A stretch of DNA of 64,000 nt from Escallonia rubra (lineage: Eukaryota > Streptophyta > Magnoliopsida > Escalloniales > Escalloniaceae). Under the pieces are notes generated by a model. That model ran no database searches and had not been told where the DNA came from. It worked only from the letters and a program-made list of their open reading frames with translations. The position numbers and the translations under genes were made by a program. The stretch lies in assembly GCA_033065855.1 (NCBI GenBank), contig JAVXUO010002104.1, positions 1 through 64,000 of the forward strand, given 5' to 3'. The first letter of the stretch is position 1, and each line of letters opens with the position of its first letter. This document shows positions 23,701-34,199 of the stretch, piece after piece.

Positions 23701-24956
23701 TCATAGATCAAGAACCCTGCTGGATGGACATCATCGACAAATACTTGTCCACAGGCGAATTACCAAGTGAAAGACATGAGGCGAAGAATCTTCGTGTCAA
23801 AGCTGCACGGTATGCCTTAGTAGAAGGGACTCTATATAAGAAATCATTCAGCCTTCCTTACCTCAGATGTCTACGCCCATCGGAATCTCTATACGCATTA
23901 CAAGAAGTACATGAAGGGATATGCGGCCAACACCTCGGAGGGAGGACATTGGCACAGAAAATATTTAGCCAAGGATACTACTGACCTACCATGCAGAAGG
24001 ACGCAATCGAATTCACGCGAAGATGCGATAAGTGTCAGAAGTTTGCACCGGTTTCTCATACACCAGTTGCTCCTTTAACTTCGATTGTTTCTCCCATTCC
24101 CTTTGCTGTATGGGGAATGGATCTACTGGGACCGTTTCCCATGGCGTCGGGGCAACGGCGATTTGTGATCGTGACAATAGACTACTTCACCAAATGGACC
24201 GAAGCAGAATCTTTGGCAACCATTACTTCAGCCAAGTGTGAAGAATTCTTCTGGAAAAATGTCATCTGTCGTTTTGGAATACCAAGGGCTTTGGTCGTTG
24301 ATAATGGAAAACAATTTGACAACAACAACTTTCGAACCTTTTGTACGAATCTGTCGATCGATTTGAGATTCACTTCTGTAGCCCATCCACAATCCAACGG
24401 ACAGACTGAAAACATGAATCGAAGCATCCTACAAGGATTGAAGAAGAAGCTAGACGATGCTAAAGGCGCATGGGTGGACGAACTCCCCAAAGTGTTGTGG
24501 GCTTATCGAACAACCCCGCATTCAGTTACAGGGGAAACACCTTTCTTACTCTGTTATGGAACGGAAGCAATGTTGCCAGTTGAGATAGGAGTTCCAACAA
24601 TACGGGCCTTACACTTCAACGAATTAAGCAATGAAGATGGACTCCGAGCAAATCTTGACTTGGTAGAGGAAGCTCGAACTCAAGCCCATGCACGATCTGT
24701 CGTCATAAAACAACGAGTGGCACGATATTACAATCAAAGAGTCCGATCCAGGCAGTTCAACGAGGGAGATTTAGTTCTTCGCAAACTAGAAGTCTCCGAT
24801 CCAAAGGCAGCGACGGGAAAGTTATCTCCAAACTGGGAAGGACCCTACCGTGTTATAAAGGTGCTCAAACCAGGCACTTACTCGCTAGAGACATTTTCTG
24901 GGGAACCGATCCCTAGAACTTGGAATGCAGAGAACTTGCGCAGATATTACCAGTAG
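20754..24956 (+). pseudogene. Tat element pol (PR-RT-RH-aRH-INT), one nonsense codon
   Basis: Positions count from the ATG at 20754, though the frame is already open from 20679. A zinc-knuckle-like motif CHFHNDHGHTTDNC lies near residue 45. The protease active-site motif IDNGSSADVL is near residue 180. RT includes WRICIDYTDLNKACQKDSYP and the YVDDML box near residue 549. RNase H follows with the IYYISKVLQ and LTDQPLRKVL motifs. A second RNase H domain has LYVDGSS (about residue 833), EAEYEALLAG and YSDSQLVVNH, with intact acidic residues. The integrase zinc-finger region is cut by TGA at 23982-23984, at the usually invariant Trp of GYYWP. The frame then reopens through RRCDKCQKF and the D-D-E core (MDLLGPFPM, VVDNGKQF, PQSNGQTENMNRS) to the stop at 24956. 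All catalytic residues I can check are present, so the lesions look recent. Confidence 0.92.
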
Positions 24957-25140
24957 TATCTCGGCAAGAGCCAAAACACTTCCTTTTTTGGGGGATAAGG
25001 GGCACAGACCTTGTCAGAACTCCAATGTCTTAAAAATAATCCTTAGCAGATTGTTTGGAATAAATTGGTTGATTATGCAATCCAATGTAAACTTTATCTT
25101 TTACTCTAGCAATAAAGTTATTTTGTGAAAAGTATTGTTG

Positions 25141-25330
25141 TAATACAAGCTTAGCCAAAACATTCTGTCCGAACAGAGTGACGGCCGAATGCTCTGCCCG
25201 AACAGAGTGACAAGCTTAGCCAAAACATTCTGTCCGAACAGAGTGACGGCCGAACACTCTGCCCGTACAGAGTGAGAAATTTGAACCAAAACATTCTGTT
25301 TAAACAGAGTGATGGCCGAGCAATCTGTCT
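25141..25330. repeat. Short minisatellite array in the Tat 3' region
   Basis: About three units of roughly 65-70 bp combine AAGCTTAGCCAAAACATTC, TGTCCGAACAGAGTGACGG and a CCGAA(C/T)(A/G)CTCTGCCCG variant. The core CCGAACAGAGTGAC is shared with the large array at 27977-28895, so both arrays grew from one sequence although the antisense gene separates them. Confidence 0.85.
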
Positions 25331-25701
25331 TAACGTAGTGTATAACTCTTGGGTTTTACAAAATACAAGAGAAGCCAGACGGATTAGCTATAGATCTAAA
25401 TCCGTGAAGAAACAAAAGTTAATGGGGGCATCGTCACTCCACCAAAGCTTTTGCATCTTCGAAATATAGGCCGAGCGAGGGTGCTCGACTTCTTTGCCAA
25501 CTCTTTAAGTGACGATTAAAGGGTTTGAGTCAAAGTAAAAATGATTAAACTGTGTGAATGGTAAAACGTAAAAAACCATGAGAAACACATAGTAGGAACA
25601 AATTACGATAGAATTAAAAGATAAAGTTTTACATATAAGCCCTTAAGAGGACATTGAAAACCAGCCTAAACAAAACAAAGAGGCTAGCTACAAGTCTAAG
25701 C

Positions 25702-27686
25702 CTAGGGGGCATCACCAGAAGGACCTCCCCCTGGAAGATCAGAAGCTGCAACATCCCCTGCCTCTGTAGGCATAACAGTCTCCCCAGATGGTGACCCAAC
25801 CGCAGGCAGGACAAAATCATCCAAGGGGATATCAGGAAAGCGCTCAGCAAACATCTCCTTGGCCTTCACAAAGCCAAGCTCATAAATCTCCAGGCCATTC
25901 ATCCCCCGCGTTCCCCTCTAAGAAATCGCGAATGCCTTGGTCTCGGGCTTTGGTCACCTCTTCTGCAGCCCTCTTCTTAACTCGATCCAGTTTCTTCTCC
26001 AGAGTCGCAATCCGATCAAGATGATCTTCCTCACGCTTGCTCAGCTCTTCAGCATGATGGGTGGCCTCCTGTGCTTCCTTGACTGCCTCTCTTATCAGCT
26101 GAGCCTCCTCGGCCGCCACCTGCCTTGCCATCTCAAAGCGAGAAAACATCTCAGATCCACTGGCGTACATCTGGAATGAAGATAAAGGTCAGCAGCTGAA
26201 TGAAACTTGAAAACAAAAAACATAAAACCTAGTTGAGACAAAGGACGTTACCGTATAGACAGCCTGGGCAAAGGAGCAGGCAAAAGTCTCGTGGGTCTGA
26301 TTCTGGAAAACCTCCTTGTCTCGGGGAAGAATCCCATGACGAATATGCTGCTCCGAGACCTGACTGTCTGGCATCCCGAGGTCATCACGCCTAAGTGTCC
26401 ATCTCGGACGAAAGATGGGATCATCCTCAATAGAAACTTGCTCAAGTATCCGTGGAGAGCGTTCTGAAGGAGTGACTCTAGTCCTCTTAAGAGCAGGAAG
26501 CAACTCCACACTTGGCGGATTATCTTTTCGCTTCCCCTTAGCTTTCTGAAGAACGCCAAGGAAGCCTCCATGCTGCGATTTTCCACCACCACTAGCCATT
26601 TCTGCAATGAAGAAAGAAGTCAATACGGGAATAAGTATTGAAATCAAGTTTAATCCAATATCTTATGCAAAACACACCTAAAGGAACGGTCTCAGCGGAT
26701 GACACGCTAGGAATAGCAGGAAGAGGAGGAATCAGAAGACCAGCTGGAATGGGCTTTGAAGGTATGATCTTCGCCCACTCCAATTGCTCCTCCGAAAGAG
26801 GCTCATCTATACAAAGACCGCCTCGAAGTTTAATATGACTAAGTATGTGCTTAGTCTGGCTGTTGGGAGTAGGCTTGCCAGGATTTTCGAAATCCTTACA
26901 ATAAGGATTCCACACTCTGTCAAAAGGAAGCTCCCCCTTGTCCAGTCGGCTAACAAATAAGTATCTGGAATGCCAGCCTTTATTTGACTTCGGGCCTCCC
27001 TTCAGAAGTCGTTACCTACTATGAATGTAATACCATCTGGGGCAGTTGGCAACTCCTTTGACGAAACAGACTTCAAAGAAGACTCTCATAAAATCTGTTA
27101 CATCTGGTTTGTAACCTGAAGTCTGGACCAAATATATAAGACCGGCAAGCTTCCTCCAACCATTTGGAACAAGCTGCCCAGGAGCCATGCGATAATGCTC
27201 AAAGAAACGAAGAGCGAAAGGATGGAGAGGAAGTCTATACCCAGACTTCACCTGCTCTTCGTAGACACCCGTTTCAAACTTTGTGCCGTAGTTAGCTGGT
27301 TCACCCAAACCAGGAAGACGAGCATACCAACCTTCGGGAAGAGGATATTCGCGAATTAAGTCCTGTAAATCTTCGATCGACATCTTACTAGACTTCTCGT
27401 CAGCAGTATACCAAGGCTTGGGATTAGCCTTATCTTCGGCCTGATCCTTTACATCTCCTAAAGGATTCCTTCTAGATAAAAATTGCGAAGGCTGTGAAGA
27501 TGAAGGTGGTAATGGTTGAGAGGATGAAGGTTAGAATCGTTGAGAGGATGAAGGTTGGAATGGTTCAGAAGTTGAAGGTAGTGGGGGTTGTGGATTTGAA
27601 GTCCCAACTTCACTTCCTGAAGTTGCAACTCGTTCTGAACTCGAAGACGAACTACTACTCGAAACAGAAACTGAAGTATCAGACAT
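25702..27686 (-). pseudogene. Spliced antisense gene of the Tat element (gypsy-type transposon ORF)
   Basis: Read on the minus strand from ATG 27686. Exon 1 (27686-26678) encodes a Ser-rich start and then LPEGWYARLPG, YRLPLHPFALRFFEHYRMAP, QLVPNGWRKLAGLIYLVQ and CPRWYYIHSR. This pattern is that of the plant putative gypsy-type transposon domain (Pfam Transposase_28). Intron 1 (26677-26602, GT..AG, 76 nt) leads to exon 2 (26601-26252). Intron 2 (26251-26171, 81 nt) leads to exon 3 (from 26170), a coiled coil with RIATLEKKLDRVKKRAAEEV. Exon lengths keep the frame at both junctions. Lesions: TAA at 27531-27533, TAA at 27012-27014 and a 1-nt shift near 25900. A TATA box lies at about 27832-27824, about 140 bp before the ATG. 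The protein's role is unknown; extra antisense ORFs between integrase and 3' LTR are known in the Tat lineage. Confidence 0.8.
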
Positions 27687-27823
27687 GTTTTCTACTTCTA
27701 CTACAAATATGAGACTACGACAAACTTGAAGTGCTGAACAGGAATGGTAGAAGAAAAGACTTACTTGCAGAGTAATGTGCTCCCAAAAATTTTCGAGTGA
27801 AGGTAAAATGAAGTGAAGGTTCT

Positions 27824-27832
27824 CTTTTATAG
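27824..27832 (-). promoter_or_regulatory. TATA box for the antisense gene
   Basis: The minus strand reads CTATAAAAG inside a TCTCTATAAAAGAGA context, about 140 bp upstream of the antisense ATG at 27686. It suggests transcription independent of the LTR promoter. Confidence 0.5.
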
Positions 27833-27976
27833 AGAAACGCCAAGTAACCGTTTCTTGGAAAACGCAACGGTTCGTGTACCCTACACGTGTCACAAACTGA
27901 AGAGTAGTGGAACTCAAAGATTTTCAAATTCCTGCTCAAAATTCCCACACGTGACACGTTAGGGGCACCAAAACTT

Positions 27977-28895
27977 TGCCCGAGCAGAATCTCGACCGAA
28001 CACTCTGCCCGAGCAGAGTGACTAAGGCCGAACAGAATTTTGCCCGAGCAGAATCTCGACCGAACACTCTGCCCGAGCAGAGTGACAACGGCCGAACAGA
28101 ATTATGCCCGAGCAGAATCTCGACCGAACACTCTGCCCGAACAGAGTGACAACGGCCGAACAGAATTTGCCCGAGCAGAATATCGTCTGAACACTCTGCC
28201 CGAGCAGAGTGACAAAGGCCGAACAGAATTTGCCCGAGCATAATCTCGTCCGAACACTCTGCCTGAGCAGAGTAACAACGGCCGAACAGAATTATGCCCG
28301 AGCAGAATCTCGTCCGAACACTCTGCCTGAGCAGAGTAACAACGGCCGAACAGAATTATGCCCGAGCAGAATGTCGTCCGAACACTCTGCCCGAGCAGAA
28401 TCACAAAGGCCGAACAGAATTTGCCCGAGCAGAATCTCGTCCGAACACTCTGCTCGAACAGAGTAACAACGACCGAACAGAATTATGCCCAAGCAGAATC
28501 TCGTCCGAACACTCTGCCCGAGCAGAATCACAACGGCCGAGCAGAATTATGCCCAAGCAGAATCTCGTCCGAACACTCTGCCCGAGCAGAATCACAACTG
28601 CCGAACAGAATCATGTCCGAGCAGAATATAGTCCGAGCAGAACCATGTCCAAGCAGACTCCTTCCCGAACAGAACGATGTCCGAGCAAAAAATGGTCCGA
28701 ACAGAAGCATGTCCGAGCAGAATCCTTCCCGAACATAAGTCTGCCCGAGCAGAATCCTATCCGAACAGAACCATGTCTGAACATAATATAGTCCGAACAT
28801 AACCATGTCCGAGCAGAATCCTTCCCGAACAGAATCATGTCCGAGTAGAAACTGGTCCGAGCAGAATCTCATCCGAGCAGAACCCTGTCCGAGCA
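27977..28895. repeat. Hierarchical minisatellite array (about 15 bp in 63-64-bp units)
   Basis: Unit starts TGCCCGAGCAGAAT are at 27977, 28041, 28105, 28168 and 28231, so the period is 63-64 bp. Each unit is itself built of about four 15-17-bp blocks of the form CCGA(A/G)CAGA(A/G). Downstream of about 28610 the higher-order unit dissolves into plain 15-17-bp repeats (GTCCGAGCAGAATCAT type). Apparent open frames across it are by-products of a period near a multiple of three. Confidence 0.95.
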
Positions 28896-29009
28896 AGCAC
28901 TCTTGTTAATATTAGAGATATCAGACAAACAGGCTCAATTCTGTTTGTCTGGCATATTTCGCTGTCACCAATGGAAAAGGCGTACTTCCACCCGCTTCAT
29001 TGAACGCTG

Positions 29010-29027
29010 GTAGAAGCAGGGGGCATA
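29010..29027 (+). promoter_or_regulatory. Polypurine tract region of the Tat element
   Basis: GGTAGAAGCAGGGGGCAT immediately precedes the 3' LTR at 29028; the purine run AGAAGCAGGGGG is the likely plus-strand primer. Confidence 0.6.
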
Positions 29028-29470
29028 TGATATAACCGAAAATATCCCTCCAATCTACAAGCGACACGTGGCCCGTGTAGTGCGTGGCCCATGCCGGCTC
29101 AATGCTGATATGGCACTTACCATATCAGTCACCAGACAGAATCCTAAAGAAACTCTAACTCTACCAGCAAAGATCAATATGGGATCCTTCAGGATCCTAG
29201 TGAGATTCTGATTAGAGTTGATTGAAGCCCAATTCTAAATGGATTCCTCTTTCTACCACTATATAAAGGGGGTCAAGCCCCCCAGGTAAGCCTAAGTTCA
29301 CACATATACACATTGTACAATACTGCTATTCAGAATTCTACCTTGTTAGCCTTCTCTGACTTAAGCATCGGAGCGTTCCCCCGCCGAAACCCCACCCGGC
29401 GGTCACTCTGTATTCTCTTTTGCAGGCCTGAATTCTGGTACTGTTCCCGATCCAGTTTCTAGCTGCAACA
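29028..29470 (+). repeat. 3' LTR of the Tat element
   Basis: 443 bp; about 21 substitutions and no indels relative to 18926-19368. Many of the differences are C/T or G/A. Confidence 0.95.
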
Positions 29471-29784
29471 ATTTCCATTATGGCATAATCAGCTGTTTGA
29501 CCAGGTTCAAGCATTACGCGAGAAAGGAGGCTACTCGTGTAGCTTTTTTTCTGATCTTCCATATCTTTCAGGCGTTCGTCGTGCTTGTGATAAGGCCCGA
29601 TAGAGACAATGCGAGGGGTATAAGCACTTTCCTTCAGTTTGCGAAGCTTTTGAGGGACCCTATAAATGGAGGCTTTGGAAGACGGTTGCGCCTTCTTGTC
29701 GCTGTAGTCTTTCACGATTTTAGTGATGGAACTGTGGAGCGCCGCTTTGGTTCTTACCAGATAACCAGCCATGACGGGAAGCAC
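29471..29784 (-). pseudogene. DUF247 gene copy B, N-terminal part
   Basis: Encodes the first 105 or so residues of the split gene: a start closely resembling copy A (MLPVMAGY), then ASIYRVPQKLRKLKESAY, TPRIVSIGPYHKHDERLK and SYTSSLLSRVMLEPGQ. The ATG at 29784 (or 29772) lies about 65 bp below a TATA box. The frame reaches the retrotransposon target site at 29475-29471 and resumes at 18920 beyond the element. Coding past 29471 into the LTR is read-through without meaning. Confidence 0.9.
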
Positions 29785-29847
29785 TTGCGGAATAATATGG
29801 CTTTGGGTAGATGAAGCTTTTAGGCAGTGCCTTGGAGCTCTTCCGTA

Positions 29848-29857
29848 GTATTTATAG
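29848..29857 (-). promoter_or_regulatory. TATA box of DUF247 copy B
   Basis: CTATAAATAC on the minus strand, in the same place and context as for copy A (GATGTGGCCGTCAG just upstream). Confidence 0.6.
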
Positions 29858-30530
29858 CATGCATTCCAGATGTGGCCGTCAGCTCAAATTTGGAACTACA
29901 AATTTTTGTCTTTAATACTCAAACATTTGTCGATACTTAAGTTTTATAAAACAATAAAAATTTAGCTTTTGTCGTAGAAGGTCGAAAAGGTTCGTATTGA
30001 GTATTAACTTTATCAAAACATACAATTGAGTTCTAAATTTAGAAAAAATTTAGCTGTCATCGAATTTATAAAAGATAGCTACAAGATACCCATATTTAAG
30101 TGCCCATCTTAAAGACGAACAATCCTGTGGGCATTCATATTTTTCCTCATTCAACTCATCTTATTTGTAACCCACGTACAGGGAGTTCTTGTAGGAAATT
30201 TAACTCATCCCAAGTAAATGAATGGTTAAGAATAAGCTCATATCTTTTAGGTAAAGGTCGGATGCCAAGGAAACTTGTGTCTTGAGAATTGGGATCATCC
30301 AATGTGGGGACAAGCAACAATTCAACTCAACTTCAGAATTCTCGTTGCCCTCGTCCCGACAGTGTCCCCATTTTTTTACTTGATATACGAGGAGCAAGAA
30401 ACGAATAAAGAGAAACAATTCATACTTACGGTGTTATTTAATGGAATAAGGAATTGCCTAAATAAAAAGGGAATGATTATTGAACCATGCTCACGTTACG
30501 AAATAAATATGCTATTCGAAAGAACAAAAG
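29858..30530. repeat. Duplicated upstream region of DUF247 copy B
   Basis: Paralog of 13235-14010. The blocks GGCATTCATATTTTTCCTCATTC, AAGAAACGAATAAAGAGAAAC and GGGAATGATTATTGAACCATGC align with copy A's upstream DNA with substitutions and small indels. Open frames here do not look like real proteins. Confidence 0.6.
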
Positions 30531-33500
30531 CGTATAGCTTACGGATTCTTATTTCAATTGGGAAACATGGCTGATTAATTGAATTTAACCGCTATGGTGG
30601 GTATGTTGGAGACAAATGGTCACTAAAGCTTACACACTCATAACTATGATAGAGAGTACATTGAAAGAATACTTTTATTCTGCTTTGTTTCCCTACAACT
30701 TTATCTCTCCATGTCTCGCTCTTGCACCTTAAAATGATAGATTAGAATAGCATTTTATAGTCTTCTAATGTAACTCCTAGACATATAACTAATAAAGCTG
30801 TCGCTTATGCACTACTTCCACGACTTAATTATTTCACTACTTGCACTAGCACACATGGCATTCATGTACTTGTAACTTATACACAAATGCATCATCACTA
30901 ACACAAGGTTATTTTGTTTACTAAAATTAGCCAATGCACCACTTTAATGGTAAATAGAATAAATCAAGTTTATCAGCACATGTGAACCCTAGTTTTATGT
31001 AGTGAAGTTAAGTTTAGAGGGCATTTTTGTTGCTTCATTTTTTGCGAATTTGAAAATCTTAAGAGGCTGGAAATTATAGCTTCCGTGGGTACAATTTCGA
31101 TAATAAAATGAGATCTAAGCTACTATTAATTTAAAATGGAAATGTTATTTTCACCAACTCCTAATAAAACAAATTATGGCTGTTATTCGGGTTATAGCAA
31201 TCTTCCTCCAATCCCGTAAATAGTGACAATTCATATATAGATGCTACAAATTTCTAGTGGCTTTGTACTAACACTTTCAGCGACAATTGTCAACAGCATT
31301 TTTTTAGGGTCATTAAATAAAAGTCACCAGAAATATTTTGCGACCATAAATTGACGCTATATGGAGAAAATGAGGAAGATTCTTTAAATTGTCGCTATGC
31401 TTGTTCACCCCCTTTTTGTCGCCAAAATCAATCCTGTTGACAAATGCTCTTTTTTGAGGCCAATAAGGAATAGAAATAACCTCTCAATTTTGAAATTTAC
31501 TGAAAACATAAATGTTCAAACAGTATTGCCAACGGATATTTATTTCGGAACGACAGAGTAGATTTGAATAAGGGTTTGTACTCAACAAGGTTTTTGTATT
31601 ACCCTTGTAATGTAGCCACTTGTAAGCAATATGTTTTGTCATTTTGGGAGAGAAAAAAAAAAACTTCAGATTGGTGAGCAAAGACAGGGGGTTTTCAAAT
31701 GGTGTGCTTCCTTTAATTTGCTTGCTCTTAAGAACATTAGTGGACCTGGCTATACTATTTTTTGCTATTGTGGCCAAGAAAAATGGATTAAAAATATGGA
31801 AATGTAGTGTTAGGGTATCAACCTAGCTCTTCCTTGGTGTGTAATTTATGTTTTCCTTGAACTCATTAGCATGAGCTTCTCTTGATACTTTTGACCCTTT
31901 TTAGGTTGTAATTTCATTTACAAGGTTTTCGAAAGTGGATGTATCTTTGTACGTAGGATTTGTTCTGCCTTTAAAACTCTTTACTCTTGTTGCTAATTCC
32001 TTGTGTAGGTGGTTGCAGTCGCAGGGTATCGGAAAGGGGGGATTTCTAATTGGGTGTAGTTGCTCGGAAAAAAAATCTGTATTGTTGTAATTTAATCCTC
32101 GTTTTAGAATTGCAATAATAAGGATTAAACGTAAAAAATAAATATATAAAATCCAATAAGTGCTAGCGATAGATGTGGCCCAACCCAACAGCCGCGACAA
32201 ATATGAGCCCAATACGTCATCTTTTAGCGATATCCAGACTATCCAGCTAATATGAACGGAGCCCAATCGAATTCTATACAGGCCGAGAACATAAGGCAAA
32301 TGCCATCCTCCCCCAGCAAAAAAAAAAAAAAATTGTTCCTTAGCAAGAATTTCTGAAATCTGAAGAAACTATATACATGGGATTGATTGTGCTTGCAGTT
32401 ATTGGGAAGTAAATTGTTTGGCCCAAATGTTTACAGAAATAGATTGTTGTGGATCAGCACCAAGTGGTTCAGGGTCTGCACTTTTGGTAAACAGATAGCC
32501 CAGGAAGAATTTCTCTCTGGTCTGGTCAGCCATGAGAGGAACAATGTTGCAATGAGAATTCTGAACTAGGACTAGCTCTATTCCTGGCTTTTATAGTACA
32601 TACTAAGCTTCAAAATGAAACAATAATCATGTGAAATAGTTCTGACTTCTTGAATAAGCTCTGCATTTTCAAAAGATTTTGATGTGTTAATGAGATGTTA
32701 CAACCAACAAAACCAAGAGTAGGACTTTGGAGTGGCCTTTTAAGGCTTGTAAATCGAATAAAAAGTACAGTAAAATTCATCTCAAACAAGTGCCTAAGCC
32801 CTTTGATTTTCGAATCTTCTCAAAAAGTTGCTTAGTTGCTCATCACATCAAGTTCATACCCATTTATTTCACGAATAATCTCGACTAACCCTTTATCTTG
32901 GTTATATTTGGTCCGGCCATCAAAGGTGGGCGCACACGTTCCCTCGGGGAAAAAAAGTCAATTTCTAAGATAAAATCCGTCAAGTAGCCAACGAGGACAT
33001 GACATAGCAACCAACGCAGTATCTCTTCCAACAATGCATATTTTGACTTGTATATTCCGCTCTTCTAAAAGCCAACAATACACGTACGAAGAAGTGGTGA
33101 ATTGTTTCTCGAGGAAAACGAAACTTGTTACTAACACTAACAGTTTGAAACAAGGCTTAAACGATGACGATAACAAATTAAGGAAACAATCTCTTCAAAG
33201 TTAGAAGTAAATTTTGCTACTCCAAAAGAGGGACCATTAGCAATGATGAAAGCAATTGTAGTAGTTTTTCGAACTTTCATTATAATAAGGTACTCCAATA
33301 AACAAACCACAAAATGGTATGCCTTAGTCCAAGGGAACATGTGAAGCAAGGGCAGAATAAGTAATGAATTAAAATTCGGAATAAAGGAGTCAAAGGTCTT
33401 GAGTTCACATACATTTAATCTAGGTTAAGACCATAAAATTAATAATTCACAAGACAATGGGAGGTTCATGCATGTTCATATGCATGTTACCTCTACTAGG

Positions 33501-33700
33501 TGGGGTGGGTGGGGTGGGGGGAAGAGAATATATAGGAGGAAAGAATGGCACGTGACAAGGAAGCTGAACACACGTGCTGCCATGTGAATGGGTTGGGTCC
33601 ACGGCCCACTCCCCCCTCTAGGAGAATCTAAGTCAAAAGGGTCTCTAAGAAATGTCAACATCTTCCTTGGTAAGAACAAATCATATTGACCCCTATTGCT
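30531..33700. other. Intergenic DNA, no gene supported
   Basis: AT-rich. It holds a foldback MITE at 31185-31405, listed separately. A stretch at about 32397-32566 follows a CAG acceptor-like site (TGTGCTTGCAG) and reads LLGSKLFGPNVYRN, then WFRVCTFGKQIAQEEF; it could be a stray exon but I cannot name it and no partner exons are visible. The rest shows only short random frames. Confidence 0.5.
31185..31405. repeat. Foldback MITE-like element (family M, copy 3)
   Basis: The left end (GGGTTATAGCAATCTTCCTCC then AATAGTGACAATTCAT) and the right end, inverted (AGCGACAATTTAAAGAATC, TTCCTCATT, then TAGCGTCAATTTAT), pair over about 60 bp. Related to 9128-9350 and 14378-14577. Confidence 0.5.
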
Positions 33701-33863
33701 GCTCTAAGGTAATTAAGTATGCCACAGTTTATCACCAACTCCTCGATTAGATAGAACCGTACGTTGGAGGGCTCGTTTTGTTATGATCCACTACTAACCA
33801 TCCGATAAAATCGGTTGACTATGCCATTTTATTGTTGTCATCGTTTTAACGGATATTTTCTCA
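33700..33863. repeat. 3' flank of DUF247 copy E, shared with copy F
   Basis: The run TTATCACCAACTCCTCGATT, TAGATAGAAC, GGAGGGCTCGTTTTGTTA and CATCCGATAAA matches 35858-35945, downstream of copy F. It is unrelated to the A/B flank, so E ends like F. Confidence 0.7.
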
Positions 33864-34199
33864 TCAATAAAAAGAACGGACGGTGTAGATCGTTTGTATC
33901 GCTTGGAGGGAGAAAAGGATGAAGGCAGCTATGACCGAGATAAGCGCCCAACGGCTACTGAAATAGTAGCGTTTCAGTTCTGTCCAACTTGCAAAATTCT
34001 TGCTCGAATTGCTATTGCAGTACTTCTCCACCTCACGCCATTCATTCCAAAAGGTAAATTCTCCCAGAACAACTTCTTTACATATAGTGTTGAACAGAAT
34101 CGCTGCATCTTCACTAGCACCCAAATGGTTCTCGAGCACTCCTGCCTTTTCAAGCACTTCCACATCATCCTTTGTGTTTATGAGTGTGTCCACGAGAAA
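33864..34199 (-). pseudogene. DUF247 copy E, C-terminal stub
   Basis: It covers only the last 110 or so residues: [44 protein letters not shown], the YYFSSRWALISVIAAF helix and a short IYTVRSFY tail. The coding part up to the WNEW motif is nearly identical to copy B, whereas the 3' flank is like copy F. Everything upstream is missing and replaced at about 34200 by a plastid ribosomal protein gene fragment. Without its N-terminal two thirds it cannot make a normal DUF247 protein. Confidence 0.85.

Larger units (their letters stand above)
18926..29470 (+). mobile_element. Tat-lineage Ty3/gypsy LTR retrotransposon, 10,545 bp
   Basis: The element starts TGATATAACC and ends AGCTGCAACA, with 443-bp LTRs and a 5-bp ATTTC target duplication. 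Order: 5' LTR, primer-binding site, gag, protease, reverse transcriptase, RNase H, a second (archaeal-type) RNase H, integrase, a short tandem repeat, an antisense spliced gene, a long minisatellite array, polypurine tract, 3' LTR. The dual RNase H and the long 3' region with an antisense ORF and tandem repeats are hallmarks of the Tat (Ogre/Retand-like) lineage. The coding region has one frameshift in gag, a TGA at the gag-pol junction and a TGA inside integrase, so this copy is defective. I count about 21 substitutions between the LTRs (about 4.7%). It sits in the opposite orientation inside DUF247 copy B. Confidence 0.93.

Noticed and set aside
27977-28895. Regularly spaced repeats that might suggest a CRISPR array, and several long overlapping ORFs across them
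   Set aside because: Repeats are contiguous and internally periodic without unique spacers, and the locus is inside a plant retrotransposon. The ORFs arise because the period is near a multiple of three and stop-poor; they have no domain and read in many frames.
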